Positions 17,448-26,752 of a DNA stretch of 64,000 nucleotides are shown piece by piece; the stretch's first letter is position 1, and every line of letters begins with the position of its first letter. The notes beneath the pieces were generated by a model. It ran no database searches, had not been told where the DNA came from, and saw nothing but the letters and a program-made list of their open reading frames with translations. Position numbers and translations under genes: made by a program. This DNA comes from Gemmatimonadota bacterium (lineage in GTDB: Bacteria; Latescibacterota; UBA2968; GCA-2709665), in assembly GCA_028873695.1 (NCBI GenBank), contig JAPPNU010000002.1, positions 1 through 64,000 on the forward strand, in the 5' to 3' direction.

Positions 17448-17723
17448 ATGCCAGTATCACACCCCCGTTTTAGCAAAGAAGAGTTCGCTCGGCGCGGTGA
17501 TGAGATTTACGAGCGAGACATACGCCTCCGCATTGAGGCAGATAACAAAGGGAAGTTCGTTGTCATCGATATCGAGACTGGCGATTATGAAGTTGACGCG
17601 GATGAACTTGGGGCGTCAGATCGCCTTCTGTCCCGCAGGCCTGATGCGCAAATGTGGATGAGGCGAGTCGGTTCTCGCTATACCCGCCGCTTTGGACCGC
17701 GCTATCGGTCGGCAAAGACGTGA
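17448..17723 (+). CDS. Small conserved protein paired with a retropepsin-like protease
   Basis: A 91-residue acidic/basic soluble protein (SHPRFSKEEFARRGDEIYERDI; FVVIDIETGDYEVDADEL). I recall the same protein next to clan AA aspartic proteases in cyanobacteria and Chloroflexota, but its function is not known to me. The ATG at 17448 is chosen because GGGAGGAGG lies directly before it. Its TGA stop overlaps the GTG start of the next gene, so the two are translationally coupled. That arrangement is like a toxin-antitoxin pair, though I have no evidence of toxicity. Confidence 0.7.
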   Translation: MPVSHPRFSKEEFARRGDEIYERDIRLRIEADNKGKFVVIDIETGDYEVDADELGASDRLLSRRPDAQMWMRRVGSRYTRRFGPRYRSAKT

Positions 17724-18091
17724 TAGCCGGTATCGTTACCGCCTACCGGGAGGCCGTAATTTCCGTAACGGTGCGAGGCCTTGAGAAACAGGCACAGGAG
17801 GTCGAGGCGGTGATTGATACCGGGTTCGATGGCTGGTTGACCCTGCCTGCTTCGCTGGTCGCAAACCTTCGCCTTCCCTGGCGCAGGCGAAGCAGGGCCA
17901 GGCTGGCGGACGGAAGCGAGGTCCTTTTCGACGTTTACGAAGCGACTGTTATATGGGACGGCAGTCCACGTCGTATCGCTGTGGACTGTGTGGACAGTGA
18001 CCCGCTGATCGGTATGTCTTTGCTGGACGGCTATGAGTTGACGGTACAGGTTATCGACGGCGGCAGAGTGGGCATAAAGGCACTTCCCTGA
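17720..18091 (+). CDS. Retropepsin-like clan AA aspartic protease
   Basis: A 123-residue protein, the size of a single retropepsin subunit that would act as a dimer. The catalytic motif is VIDTGFDGWLTLP (D-T-G with the following hydrophobic strand), with a downstream second hydrophobic-hydrophobic-Gly segment (DPLIGMSLLDGYEL). The GTG start at 17720 overlaps the previous stop codon (GTGA). A terminator follows at 18181-18208. Substrate unknown; the obligate pairing suggests it processes or is controlled by the 91-residue partner. Confidence 0.75.
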   Translation: MIAGIVTAYREAVISVTVRGLEKQAQEVEAVIDTGFDGWLTLPASLVANLRLPWRRRSRARLADGSEVLFDVYEATVIWDGSPRRIAVDCVDSDPLIGMSLLDGYELTVQVIDGGRVGIKALP

Positions 18092-18180
18092 ACGGTAAGT
18101 CATTTCTACAACAAATCCCGTTCCCAATGGGACCGCCAATCCCGTGACGGATTCAATTGCGATTTCGAAATAATGCACTT

Positions 18181-18208
18181 CGGGCCTGGTCGTTGGGGCC
18201 CGATTTTT
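18181..18208 (+). terminator. Intrinsic terminator after the retropepsin module
   Basis: CGGGCC (18181-18186) pairs with GGCCCG (18197-18202), followed after one A by five T residues (18204-18208). Confidence 0.7.
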
Positions 18209-18361
18209 GTGTTTGTTACGTTCGTTATGTATATTGCTGTGTCCAGGTGCACGGAGACGGCTGGTCGCTGGAGTCGTGAATATCGATTGCATCGGTCCCG
18301 GGTCTACGGTTATTACGATGGCTCACCGTATCAGGTGTCGGATGATGCGGGGAAGGGTACT

Positions 18362-20329
18362 ATGGCAGAGGGTTCAGCGGTTGCGGAATCGGCCGACATC
18401 AAGAGTAGCATCGAGACGCACGCGGTGACGCTGCGCAGCGTTATCCTGGCGGGAGCGCTGGCGGTCGGGGTGAACGTCGTTGTGAACTACGTGGAGTACG
18501 TGGTCCACGCGTCGCGGATGACGTTGAGTCACTTTCCGATGGGCACCCTGCTGCTCTACCTTCTATTGGCGCTGGGACTGAACCCGCTCTGCAGGTTGCT
18601 CGCGAGTCGGTATGCGTTGTCGCCGACCGAACTGCTGGTCGTGCTGGCGGGCGGTCTGGTCGGCGGGGCGATCCCGTCCGTAGGCCTGACGGGGTACTTC
18701 CTCGGGGCGATCGCGGCGCCTTTCTACTTTGCGACACCGGAGAACCAGTGGGGAGAATTCTTCCATCCCTATATCCCCCATTGGCTGGCGCCAAGAAACA
18801 CCAACGGTACGCTGGACTATCTGTTCGAAGGTCTGCCGCCCGGCGACGCCATTCCCTGGAATGCGTGGTTTATACCCGTAGTCTGCTGGATGGGGCTGAT
18901 TACCGCCCTGTTTTTCGGTTCGGTCTGCCTCGCAGTAATTCTGCGAAAGCAATGGATGGAAAGCGAACGCATTTCGTTTCCAATATTGCGCCCCGTCACC
19001 GACCTTACCGAACGGGCGGAGACATCGGATTACCCACGACTATTCTGGATCGGATTCACAGTCGCGTTCGGTATTCTGGCCTGGAATATGATCAATTATT
19101 TCGTTCCCGGATTTCCACAGATTCCGAACATCCGATGGGGCCCCTGGATCAGGTTCGAACGTTATTTCCCTGGTCTGTGGACGCGGATCAATATGTTTAC
19201 GATTTCCTTCTGCTATTTCGCCAATATAGACGTGTTATTCAGTCTCTGGTTCTTTGATCTTCTGTTCATCATTCGCAGCGGGATTCTGAACCGGCTTGGG
19301 ATTAACGCCAGTTCGTGGTCCCACGCCTCCGCCGATTTCCAGTGGGTGCCTCTGGGCGCGTTTTTTGCGATGGTGGGATGGGGGTTCTGGACGTCGCGGA
19401 ACCACTTGAAACTGGTCTTCATGAAGGCGCTCGGGAGGGACGCGCCCCTGGATGACAAAGACGAGATGATGTCGTTCCGGACGGCGGTATTCGGACTGAT
19501 TGTGTGCGTTTTGTTCGCCGTATTCTGGTGGTGGCAGGCCGGAATGAGTCTCGTCCTGGCGTGTGCGTTTGTTCTGGCCGCGTTCATCCTGTATCTGGGC
19601 GTTTCGCGCATCGTGTCCGACGTGGGCCTGGTCTTCATCAGCATGCCGGTGGGGCCGCAGCGGTTTGTCACGTCCCTGTTCGGGTCGCGGAATCTGTCGG
19701 GATCCAGTCTGACGACGCTGGGATTCACGAACGGCATCGCGTCCTACGGCAAGGGCCTGTTCATGCCGTCGGTCATTCACGGGGCCAAACTGGCGGACAT
19801 CTGCCCCGGAAGCGGGCGGCGTCGCGTGCTTGCGGCGTTGTTGGTGGCATTCGGCGTGGGATGTGTTTTTTCCATCCTGTTCACGTTGTACCTCGGTTAC
19901 ACGTACGGGGCCTTTAATTTCAATGACTATCCGTTCGCCCGCTACAGCAAGTCCGGCTTTGCCGGGGTGCTCACCCAGATGAATAACCCGGAGCCGCCCC
20001 ACCGGTTGCAGTTGAGCCTGTTTGGGATTGGCGCTGCGGTGATGTCTTTACTCACGTTTTTGAAATACAGGTTTCCGTGGTGGCCCTTCCACCCGGTTGG
20101 ATTCGCACTGGCAGGTACGGGGACGTCCGTCCGGTATACCGTATTTTCGGTGTTTCTGGCCTGGGCTGTCAAGTTTCTCATCCTGCGAATCGGCGGGGCG
20201 GCGCTCTACCGGCGTTACGTGCCTTTCTTCCTGGGTGTGCTCGTGGGTTATTCCCTGGGCGTGGGCGTTTCGTTGATTGTGGACATGGTCTGGTTTCCCG
20301 GTGGCGGTCATTCAATACACGGGTATTGA
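18362..20329 (+). CDS. Large multi-pass membrane protein, DUF6785-like
   Basis: About 655 residues with roughly 13 hydrophobic segments, from LAGALAVGVNVVVNYVEYVV to the final FFLGVLVGYSLGVGVSLI, and conserved-looking loops (FPILRPVTDL; VSRIVSDVGLVFI). From memory it belongs to the DUF6784/DUF6785 group of Planctomycetota, Poribacteria and Latescibacterota, which resembles oligopeptide-transporter-type carriers but has no assigned substrate. The ATG at 18362 follows GGGGAAGGG; the longer frame from 18173 adds a non-membrane stretch that overlaps the terminator region. It is 81 bases upstream of a class III aminotransferase, so a transporter plus enzyme for an amino compound is plausible inference. 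Confidence 0.7.
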   Translation: MAEGSAVAESADIKSSIETHAVTLRSVILAGALAVGVNVVVNYVEYVVHASRMTLSHFPMGTLLLYLLLALGLNPLCRLLASRYALSPTELLVVLAGGLVGGAIPSVGLTGYFLGAIAAPFYFATPENQWGEFFHPYIPHWLAPRNTNGTLDYLFEGLPPGDAIPWNAWFIPVVCWMGLITALFFGSVCLAVILRKQWMESERISFPILRPVTDLTERAETSDYPRLFWIGFTVAFGILAWNMINYFVPGFPQIPNIRWGPWIRFERYFPGLWTRINMFTISFCYFANIDVLFSLWFFDLLFIIRSGILNRLGINASSWSHASADFQWVPLGAFFAMVGWGFWTSRNHLKLVFMKALGRDAPLDDKDEMMSFRTAVFGLIVCVLFAVFWWWQAGMSLVLACAFVLAAFILYLGVSRIVSDVGLVFISMPVGPQRFVTSLFGSRNLSGSSLTTLGFTNGIASYGKGLFMPSVIHGAKLADICPGSGRRRVLAALLVAFGVGCVFSILFTLYLGYTYGAFNFNDYPFARYSKSGFAGVLTQMNNPEPPHRLQLSLFGIGAAVMSLLTFLKYRFPWWPFHPVGFALAGTGTSVRYTVFSVFLAWAVKFLILRIGGAALYRRYVPFFLGVLVGYSLGVGVSLIVDMVWFPGGGHSIHGY

Positions 20330-20410
20330 CCCGCATTGTTCAGAAGAGGCCTTTAGCACGAATCATGCGTCGTTCGAAGCTCGAAAAGGGGTTTATTCAG
20401 GAGGTGGTTC

Positions 20411-21637
20411 ATGGAAACGGCAGTTGAGCGATCGGTTGCCCGTTCGTGGGCGTTGTACGACCAGGCGCAGGAGGTCATCCCGCTGGGCACGCAGACGCAT
20501 TCCAAGGCCCCGAGAGAGGCGCTGCGGGGAGTGGAGCCCTGCTACCTGGTTCGGGGCGATGGTTGCCGGGTATGGGATGCCGATGGCAATGAATACATAG
20601 ATTTCAGGAACGGGCTTGGCCCCATAACTCTGGGGTACCGTTACCCGGCGGTGGATGAGGCCGTCAGGGAACAACTGCAAAGTGGTATCGTATTCAGTTA
20701 CCCGCACCCGCTGGAAGTCGAGGTTGCGCGGCGGCTGGTGGAGGTACTCCCCTGCGCGGAACGGGTCCGGTTCCTGAAGACAGGCGGTGAGGCCATGGCG
20801 GCGGCGCACCGCCTCTCGAGGGCGTTCACGGAACGGGAACTCATCCTGACCTGCGGGTATCACGGTTGGGTTAATACGATGGCCAGGGGCGGGGTGCCGG
20901 AGGCGACACGCAAGACCTATGCCACAATGCCGTGGGGCGACGTCGGGCCGTATGCCGAGGCATTTGAGTCTGCTCCCGGTGAGATTGCTGCCGTAAGCGT
21001 GGCGTGCGGTTACGCGGAAATCGAACAGGGGCGTTCCTTTCTGAGGGAACTGCGGACGTTAACACGGCAGCATGGCGCCGTCCTCATTTTCGATGAAATC
21101 GTAACCGGGTTCCGGCTGAGCCGGGCGGGCGCGCAGGAATATTTCGGGGTGGTTCCCGATATGGCGGTGTTTGCGAAGGGACTGTCGAACGGCGTGCCTC
21201 TTTCCTGTTTCGTGGGAAGGGCGGATGTGATGGAGACGGTGGCGGATTGCGTCGTGTCGTCAACCTTCGGAGGTGATACGCTCGGGCTCGCCGCGGCGCG
21301 GGCCGTGCTGGACGTGTATGAACGTGAGGATGTAATCGGCACGCTGTGGAAGCGCGGCGAACAGCTTCACGAAGGCTTCAACGCGTGCAGCGGGAGACTG
21401 GGCCTGCCTGCGCGCTTCGTTGGCGCGCCCCCCGTCGGGCAACTGGTATTCGACCATCCCGACGCGGCACGGCTGTTCCTCAGGTTCAACGAGGAAGTAC
21501 TCAGGCGTGGGATCATCGTCTATTCCGTCTGCTATACCAATTACTCGCACTCGGAGGCGGATATCGACGAGGCTGTGGATGCGATGGGCGAGGCATTGGA
21601 AGTAATCGCAACAGAAGGGTTGTTCGACAGGGGGTAA
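20411..21637 (+). CDS. Class III PLP aminotransferase, glutamate-1-semialdehyde aminomutase-like
   Basis: A 408-residue class III enzyme. Motifs: RGDGCRVWDADGNEYIDF at the N-terminus, FLKTGGEAMAAAHRLSRAFT (PLP phosphate binding), YHGW, IFDEIVTGFRL (the Asp that binds PLP) and FAKGLSNGVPLS with the Schiff-base Lys. It resembles HemL, but the context is not heme synthesis, and a second, different copy lies at 61661-62956; such paralogues act on many amino or keto acids. AGGAGG precedes the ATG. It sits after the membrane protein and probably shares its transcript. Confidence 0.85.
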   Translation: METAVERSVARSWALYDQAQEVIPLGTQTHSKAPREALRGVEPCYLVRGDGCRVWDADGNEYIDFRNGLGPITLGYRYPAVDEAVREQLQSGIVFSYPHPLEVEVARRLVEVLPCAERVRFLKTGGEAMAAAHRLSRAFTERELILTCGYHGWVNTMARGGVPEATRKTYATMPWGDVGPYAEAFESAPGEIAAVSVACGYAEIEQGRSFLRELRTLTRQHGAVLIFDEIVTGFRLSRAGAQEYFGVVPDMAVFAKGLSNGVPLSCFVGRADVMETVADCVVSSTFGGDTLGLAAARAVLDVYEREDVIGTLWKRGEQLHEGFNACSGRLGLPARFVGAPPVGQLVFDHPDAARLFLRFNEEVLRRGIIVYSVCYTNYSHSEADIDEAVDAMGEALEVIATEGLFDRG

Positions 21638-21717
21638 TGTACTTATCTTACAGGTATTCCCTGTAACCGCACCTTGAATTGACGCGCATTCATCCGTCGG
21701 ATCCGGAGGAGCGTTTG

Positions 21718-24700
21718 TTGAGATACGCCGCAATTGCAGCAACCTTGTTCGGCCTTGCTACCGTGGCTGTAGCGGCGCCGCCTGCGAGTGACTCGCGTGA
21801 CGGTGAACGGGTTGTTTGGCTCATACCTTCCGGGAAACCCATGGTTTTGCTGACCCAGGTCTGGCGGGGCAGAACCGACGGGACGATGCCCGAAAGGGTG
21901 GGTATCTACCTGGGGCCGCCTGGTGACGTGGGTTTCCTCCCGGACGGCGGGCTGGTCTACCTGGAGCGGGCGCTGGACCACGTTGCGTTCGGCACGACGC
22001 CGCTGGGCAGACTCACGTCCGATTCGCGCAAACAGCGTCGCCTTCCCCTGGCGCGCAATCGGATATGGCGAATTGACGCTTCCGGCGAGTCCCTCTGGCC
22101 GTTGCCCGACGAAATGGACCCCATCGATCTGGCGGTTGCGCCGGACGGAAGCCGACTGGCCGTAACGGACCGGGAGGGATTGTGGCTCGTCGATGCATTC
22201 GGGCGCGCCAGGCTGCTCGTGCGCGGACACGTCCGCGGTCCCCTGGAGTGGTCTCAAGGCGCCAACGCAGTTGCGGCGGTTGTGGAAGGCGAATCGACGT
22301 ATGTCGGTGTGGACGGCTCCATCGTTCCGCCGTGGCGAAGCACGAGCGATATATCCGATGGCAGGCCGTTCCAGCCGGCACAGGAAACAGAGATTGACGC
22401 CTTGATGCTCATGGTTCACCAGGCGCTGAACTGGTGGGTCAGGGGTCATCACGCCATGCACCGGGGGGAGTACCGTAGCGCGAGGGATGCCTACCGTGAA
22501 TCGGTCAGCGGTTTCAAGGAAATTCGAAAGACGTATGCTTCGCTGGGCCTGTCCCGGGGTAGCTGTCAGGGTTATATCGATGCGATTCGACGCCGTATCA
22601 GAAACGACGAGGCGCTGAAGGAAGCGGTATGCTCGGAACGCCTTCTCGTAGTCGGCGACCTGATTTCAGAGTTCAATTCGGCGCGCGCCAATGTAACAAC
22701 AACTGGCTTGAGCGCGCTCCTTTCATGGGCTTCCGCCGAACTGAAGGAACGGCGGTCGGACGCGTCCTCGAGAGCACGGGATCTGGCGCAGCTCAGGCAT
22801 CTTTTCCAATGTCCTGCAACCGACGAACCCCATATGCCTGAAATCGGATACCATTTCCGGCCTGCCGTTCACGCCCCCGGCCCCGTGTTGACGTGCTACT
22901 GGCACCGGGGGCGGGTGCAATATCTGCTGGGAGGTACCGGCGGATACGCGGTGGAGGCGCAGGATGTGCCGCGCGCCGTGGTCGATTCACTCTTTGACCT
23001 GGGCGTGGCGCGGCTAAGCAGAGATGAAGTTGACGAATCGATCTTTCCTCTGCGCGTCGTTGCCCACCAGCGTCCCCGAAATAAAGATGCACACCTGAAA
23101 CTGGGATATGCGTTTCTGGAGGACAAATACTACAGGGGCGCGAAATGGGCATTCAGAAAGGCTGCGGCGCTCCCGGGCAACGACGCCGAAGCCTACTACG
23201 GCCTGGGCCTCGTGTTGATGGAACTTCACAACGAGCGCTACCAGGCGATAGCCTATTTCAGAAAAGCATTGATGCGCGACCGGGACTACGTGGATGCCCA
23301 GTACAAGATCGCACTCGTGAGATATATGCTCAACGAACACGACGTGAAGCCGGAGTTGGACCGGGTGCTGAAGACGGATCCGGAGTACGCCGACGCCTAT
23401 CTGTTGATGGGAGATTGGTACGCCAACTTCATGGAGGATTACGAAGAGGCCATTGTCTGGTACACCCGGTATCTGGCGATGCGTCCGGCCGACCAGAAAG
23501 TGGGGAGGCGGCTGGGCCATGCGTACCTGAAAGTGAAGGACTACGACCGGATTCTGGAGAAAGTCCGGGCGTTTACGGACGAGTACCCCGATGCAATCGA
23601 ACTGATGCCGATCGTGGCTCAGGCCTGCGCGAAGCGCAACAAATACGATATGGCGATGGGGTTTTTCTCAACGTACATCTCGCGGCTGAATCCGGACCAG
23701 CGCGCGCTTTACAAAGATATCGGTCTGATTGCTTCATCGGAAGAAATGGCCGAATACGAACAGACGTCGGGCGCTACGCGGGAAGCGTATCTGGAAAGCT
23801 TCTGGAACGTAAGGGACCCCGACATAGGCACGCCGGTAAACGAGCGGTTGCTGGAGCATTACCGCAGGGTCTGGTATGCCAGCCTGGAGTTTTCCAACGG
23901 CAAGAAACCCTGGGACCGCCGGGGCGAGGTGTATATTCGGTTCGGCGACCCGGACCACGTGACGAGTTCACGGAACGTGAATTTTCAGCATAGCTTGCCC
24001 GTGCTGCGCGTGAAGGAACGACTCGCCAGACAGCTATATGGAACCGAGGCGATCGGCACGTCGTTTATGGGTCCTGTTTTTCCCATCCGTAATTTCGCTC
24101 TGGAGCGCGACATCCTCGGATTCGAAAGCGCCGCGGCCGACCTGGGCATCGAGGGCGAGCGCGACGCCTTCACGGGAGGGGACCCGGATGGTTCCGATGC
24201 CAATCTGAGGCAGATGACAACGTCGGAGGGAAGCCGGGACGGGGGCTCGTCGACCGACCGCAATAACACGGAACGTCCCAGCAGCGCAGGTACAATCGGC
24301 GAGGGCGGAGATATCGGCCAGACTGAACTCGCAAGCGCGGTGACTGGGCCCCTGCCGTCCGGCATCAGCACGGAGATTTTCGCGGGATCGGGATTCAGTC
24401 CGGTACTGGGCGCGGGGGCCGACCTCGGTTCGACGCCGTGGGAGTCGTGGGTCTACCTCAATGTCGATGGCGGGATCGAGATTACGTTTACGGACGAGTT
24501 CAACTCGCAGGTATTTGATTTTGCACCGGTACCGGATGCGCCTGATCTGAATATCGATCAGGTTTCGAAGTTTCGTCGTTTTTCGCCAGAGAAGGTATTC
24601 ACGCAGGCGGTCGCTCTGACTCCCGATACCTTCACACCCGAATACGCTGAAGCGCCTTTTGACTTCTACTATACATTGGCCGACTTCAAAGGGCCGGACG

Positions 24701-25464
24701 GCAAAAGCGCTCTGGAGATCTACTATGGCATTCCGTGCGCCTCGACCAACTATCTGCCCGAACATAATGTCACACAGGTGGCCGTCCGCCGGCAACTGGC
24801 GCTGCTCTCGCCGCATTCGGAAAAAGTCTACCGGAAGACTGCCGAAATGTTTTACAAGAGGCCGGGGAATCGAACGGGCCCGGACGTCGTCCTCCCGGAC
24901 GTGGTCAGGCTTGAAGTGCCGCCCGGCGTCTACAGGTTGGAAGTCAAGGCTCGCGATCGAATGACGGGCCGGCTTGGGATATACCGGCAGCAGGTGGTCG
25001 TTGAGTCTTACCATAGAGAGGGTCTCCGCGTGAGCGACCTGGCATTGGCGTATAATGTCAGCGAGTCCGCCGCTGATCCTGGCAAATTCGGAAAAAACGG
25101 TCTGAACGTGATTCCGATGCCGTCACGAACCTTCGGAACCGGCCAGAATGTGTTTGTCTATTACGAGATTTACAACTTGAAGCGTGACGAGTTCGGCCAG
25201 ACCCGGTACCGGGTCGAGTATACGATGGGGCCTAAGGCAGGCGGCGTGCTTTCGAGGCTGGCACAGACGCTAACGGGGAAGTCGAAAAAGCAGGGCGTGG
25301 CGATCGGATATGAACAACTCGGGCTGCACGAGTCTGAAGTGGCGTATACGGAGCTGGAACTCGGAGAGGCACGACCGGGACGGCACTACCTCAACGTGAA
25401 GGTAACGGATTTAAACAGTGGTAGATCCTTCGCGAAGGAAACCACGTTTGTCGTGCAGAAATAA
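21718..25464 (+). CDS. Very large TPR and GWxTD-domain secreted protein
   Basis: About 1248 residues. The TTG at 21718 follows GGAGGA and begins directly with a signal peptide (MRYAAIAATLFGLATVAVAAPP); earlier in-frame codons lack a ribosome-binding site. Residues 20-230 look like WD40/PD40-type beta-propeller blades (IWRIDASGESLWPLP; DPIDLAVAPDGSRLAV). Residues 240-700 are helical TPR-type repeats (AYYGLGLVLMELHNERYQAIAYFRKAL; YADAYLLMGDWYANF). The GWxTD segment FWNVRDPDIGTPVNERLLEHYRRVWY and PWDRRGEVYIRFGDPD follow near 700-750, then a beta-rich tail. The tail and GWxTD part are paralogous to the 11596 protein; the N-terminal propeller is an addition. Function unknown, probably periplasmic or surface-exposed. 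Confidence 0.75.
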   Translation: MRYAAIAATLFGLATVAVAAPPASDSRDGERVVWLIPSGKPMVLLTQVWRGRTDGTMPERVGIYLGPPGDVGFLPDGGLVYLERALDHVAFGTTPLGRLTSDSRKQRRLPLARNRIWRIDASGESLWPLPDEMDPIDLAVAPDGSRLAVTDREGLWLVDAFGRARLLVRGHVRGPLEWSQGANAVAAVVEGESTYVGVDGSIVPPWRSTSDISDGRPFQPAQETEIDALMLMVHQALNWWVRGHHAMHRGEYRSARDAYRESVSGFKEIRKTYASLGLSRGSCQGYIDAIRRRIRNDEALKEAVCSERLLVVGDLISEFNSARANVTTTGLSALLSWASAELKERRSDASSRARDLAQLRHLFQCPATDEPHMPEIGYHFRPAVHAPGPVLTCYWHRGRVQYLLGGTGGYAVEAQDVPRAVVDSLFDLGVARLSRDEVDESIFPLRVVAHQRPRNKDAHLKLGYAFLEDKYYRGAKWAFRKAAALPGNDAEAYYGLGLVLMELHNERYQAIAYFRKALMRDRDYVDAQYKIALVRYMLNEHDVKPELDRVLKTDPEYADAYLLMGDWYANFMEDYEEAIVWYTRYLAMRPADQKVGRRLGHAYLKVKDYDRILEKVRAFTDEYPDAIELMPIVAQACAKRNKYDMAMGFFSTYISRLNPDQRALYKDIGLIASSEEMAEYEQTSGATREAYLESFWNVRDPDIGTPVNERLLEHYRRVWYASLEFSNGKKPWDRRGEVYIRFGDPDHVTSSRNVNFQHSLPVLRVKERLARQLYGTEAIGTSFMGPVFPIRNFALERDILGFESAAADLGIEGERDAFTGGDPDGSDANLRQMTTSEGSRDGGSSTDRNNTERPSSAGTIGEGGDIGQTELASAVTGPLPSGISTEIFAGSGFSPVLGAGADLGSTPWESWVYLNVDGGIEITFTDEFNSQVFDFAPVPDAPDLNIDQVSKFRRFSPEKVFTQAVALTPDTFTPEYAEAPFDFYYTLADFKGPDGKSALEIYYGIPCASTNYLPEHNVTQVAVRRQLALLSPHSEKVYRKTAEMFYKRPGNRTGPDVVLPDVVRLEVPPGVYRLEVKARDRMTGRLGIYRQQVVVESYHREGLRVSDLALAYNVSESAADPGKFGKNGLNVIPMPSRTFGTGQNVFVYYEIYNLKRDEFGQTRYRVEYTMGPKAGGVLSRLAQTLTGKSKKQGVAIGYEQLGLHESEVAYTELELGEARPGRHYLNVKVTDLNSGRSFAKETTFVVQK

Positions 25465-25521
25465 CTCGTCGCCAGGAAACTGACGAGATGGGGAAAAACG
25501 CCGGTGAAGGAGTATGCGCAT

Positions 25522-26664
25522 ATGGCGCGGGTGTTGTTATGTTTTTCACTTTTTTTTGTGCTCGCATTTGTACCTGCGCGTGCGTGGGCGGAAAGGGTCA
25601 CTATTGAAGACGTGGACTTCGACGGCAATGGAACCATCGATCTGACCGACTTCGTCCTGTTCGCGCGAGCGTATCAGTCGGACGACCCGATATACGATCT
25701 GGACGGCAGTCGCGCGGTGGACCTGCCCGACTTTTTAATTTTCGCATCCTTCTTCGGGCAGATCGTGGTCGAATTTCCGGTGGTACCGATACTGAAGCAT
25801 GAACTTCTGGATGTGCCGGCCGGCGAATTCACCATGGGGACCGACCGTGGAGGGCTGCCGCCGGACGGGCCTGAACACGTCGTCTACCTGGACGCGTTCA
25901 AGATAGACAAATACGAGGTAAACAACGCGCAATACATCGCCTTTCTGAATGACAGAAACCGGAATACCAAAACTGTGGGTCGCACGGCGCCCTGGCAGAC
26001 GGACGAAGATATCGCATACGAGAACGCGGTGAACCGCAATCGGGACCCGGAAGACAACGTACTCTACAATCTGAATTCGAGAAGAGCGGACATTCGGATT
26101 TCGATAGACGTTCTGGCCGGACGCGAAGGGGACGAAGACGGGGAAGACGAGGAATTGGGGCGTACCATCAAGGATGAGTACGTGCTGAAAGCGTTCTACC
26201 TGGCCAACCGGGCGGTGACGAACGTGACCTGGTACGGCGCAAAGGCGTACTGTGAATGGGCCGGAATGCGGCTTCCCACGGAAGCGGAGTGGGAAAAGGC
26301 GGCGCGGGGCACAGACAAGCGGCCCTATCCCTGGGGTTCCGCCACGCCCACCCCTGAACACGCGAATATTGCCGATCTTGTGGGTCGTACGGTGGACGTC
26401 GGCAGCCACCCGAGGGGCGCGAGCCCATACGGGGCGCACGATATGTCGGGCAATGCCTGGGAGTGGTGCGAAGACTGGTTCAATCCGGATTACTATAACG
26501 ACACGCCAAAGGAAAATCCGAAAGGGCCTGAAATCGGGCTGAACCGCGTTATGCGGGGCGGTTCATGGAAATTTCGGGACCTTGCCGACACGACCACCAG
26601 GTGGTTCGACGCGCCGTTTGCCACGGACGAACAAATCGGTTTCCGGTGTGCGAGTGATTTCTGA
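25522..26664 (+). CDS. Dockerin-like protein with an FGE-sulfatase-type domain lacking the catalytic cysteines
   Basis: About 380 residues. A signal peptide (VLLCFSLFFVLAFVPARAWA) is followed by two dockerin/EF-hand-like calcium loops (DFDGNGTIDLTDF; DLDGSRAVDLPDF). A C-lectin-like FGE/SUMF1-type domain then runs from residue 95 to the end (VPAGEFTMGTD; NVTWYGAKAYCEWAGMRLPTEAEWEKAARG; MSGNAWEWCEDW; RVMRGGSW; GFRCASDF). In true formylglycine-generating enzymes two cysteines follow the RGGS block; here it continues WKFRDLAD with none. So it is probably not a sulfatase-maturing enzyme but a binding or scaffold protein. The ATG at 25522 is preferred to the GTG at 25504 because GAAGGAG lies between them. 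Confidence 0.75.
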   Translation: MARVLLCFSLFFVLAFVPARAWAERVTIEDVDFDGNGTIDLTDFVLFARAYQSDDPIYDLDGSRAVDLPDFLIFASFFGQIVVEFPVVPILKHELLDVPAGEFTMGTDRGGLPPDGPEHVVYLDAFKIDKYEVNNAQYIAFLNDRNRNTKTVGRTAPWQTDEDIAYENAVNRNRDPEDNVLYNLNSRRADIRISIDVLAGREGDEDGEDEELGRTIKDEYVLKAFYLANRAVTNVTWYGAKAYCEWAGMRLPTEAEWEKAARGTDKRPYPWGSATPTPEHANIADLVGRTVDVGSHPRGASPYGAHDMSGNAWEWCEDWFNPDYYNDTPKENPKGPEIGLNRVMRGGSWKFRDLADTTTRWFDAPFATDEQIGFRCASDF

Positions 26665-26752
26665 CGTTCCTGACGTGCGGCGGCAAACGACGCTGGTAAT
26701 GGGAGGAACCGGCAGGCCGGTCAAATGGGACCAGGTGTGAGGGTAAGCGAAG

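Noticed and set aside
20411..21637. hemL of heme biosynthesis
   Set aside because: The protein is HemL-like, but a second divergent copy exists and no tetrapyrrole genes are near; a specific gene symbol is not justified.
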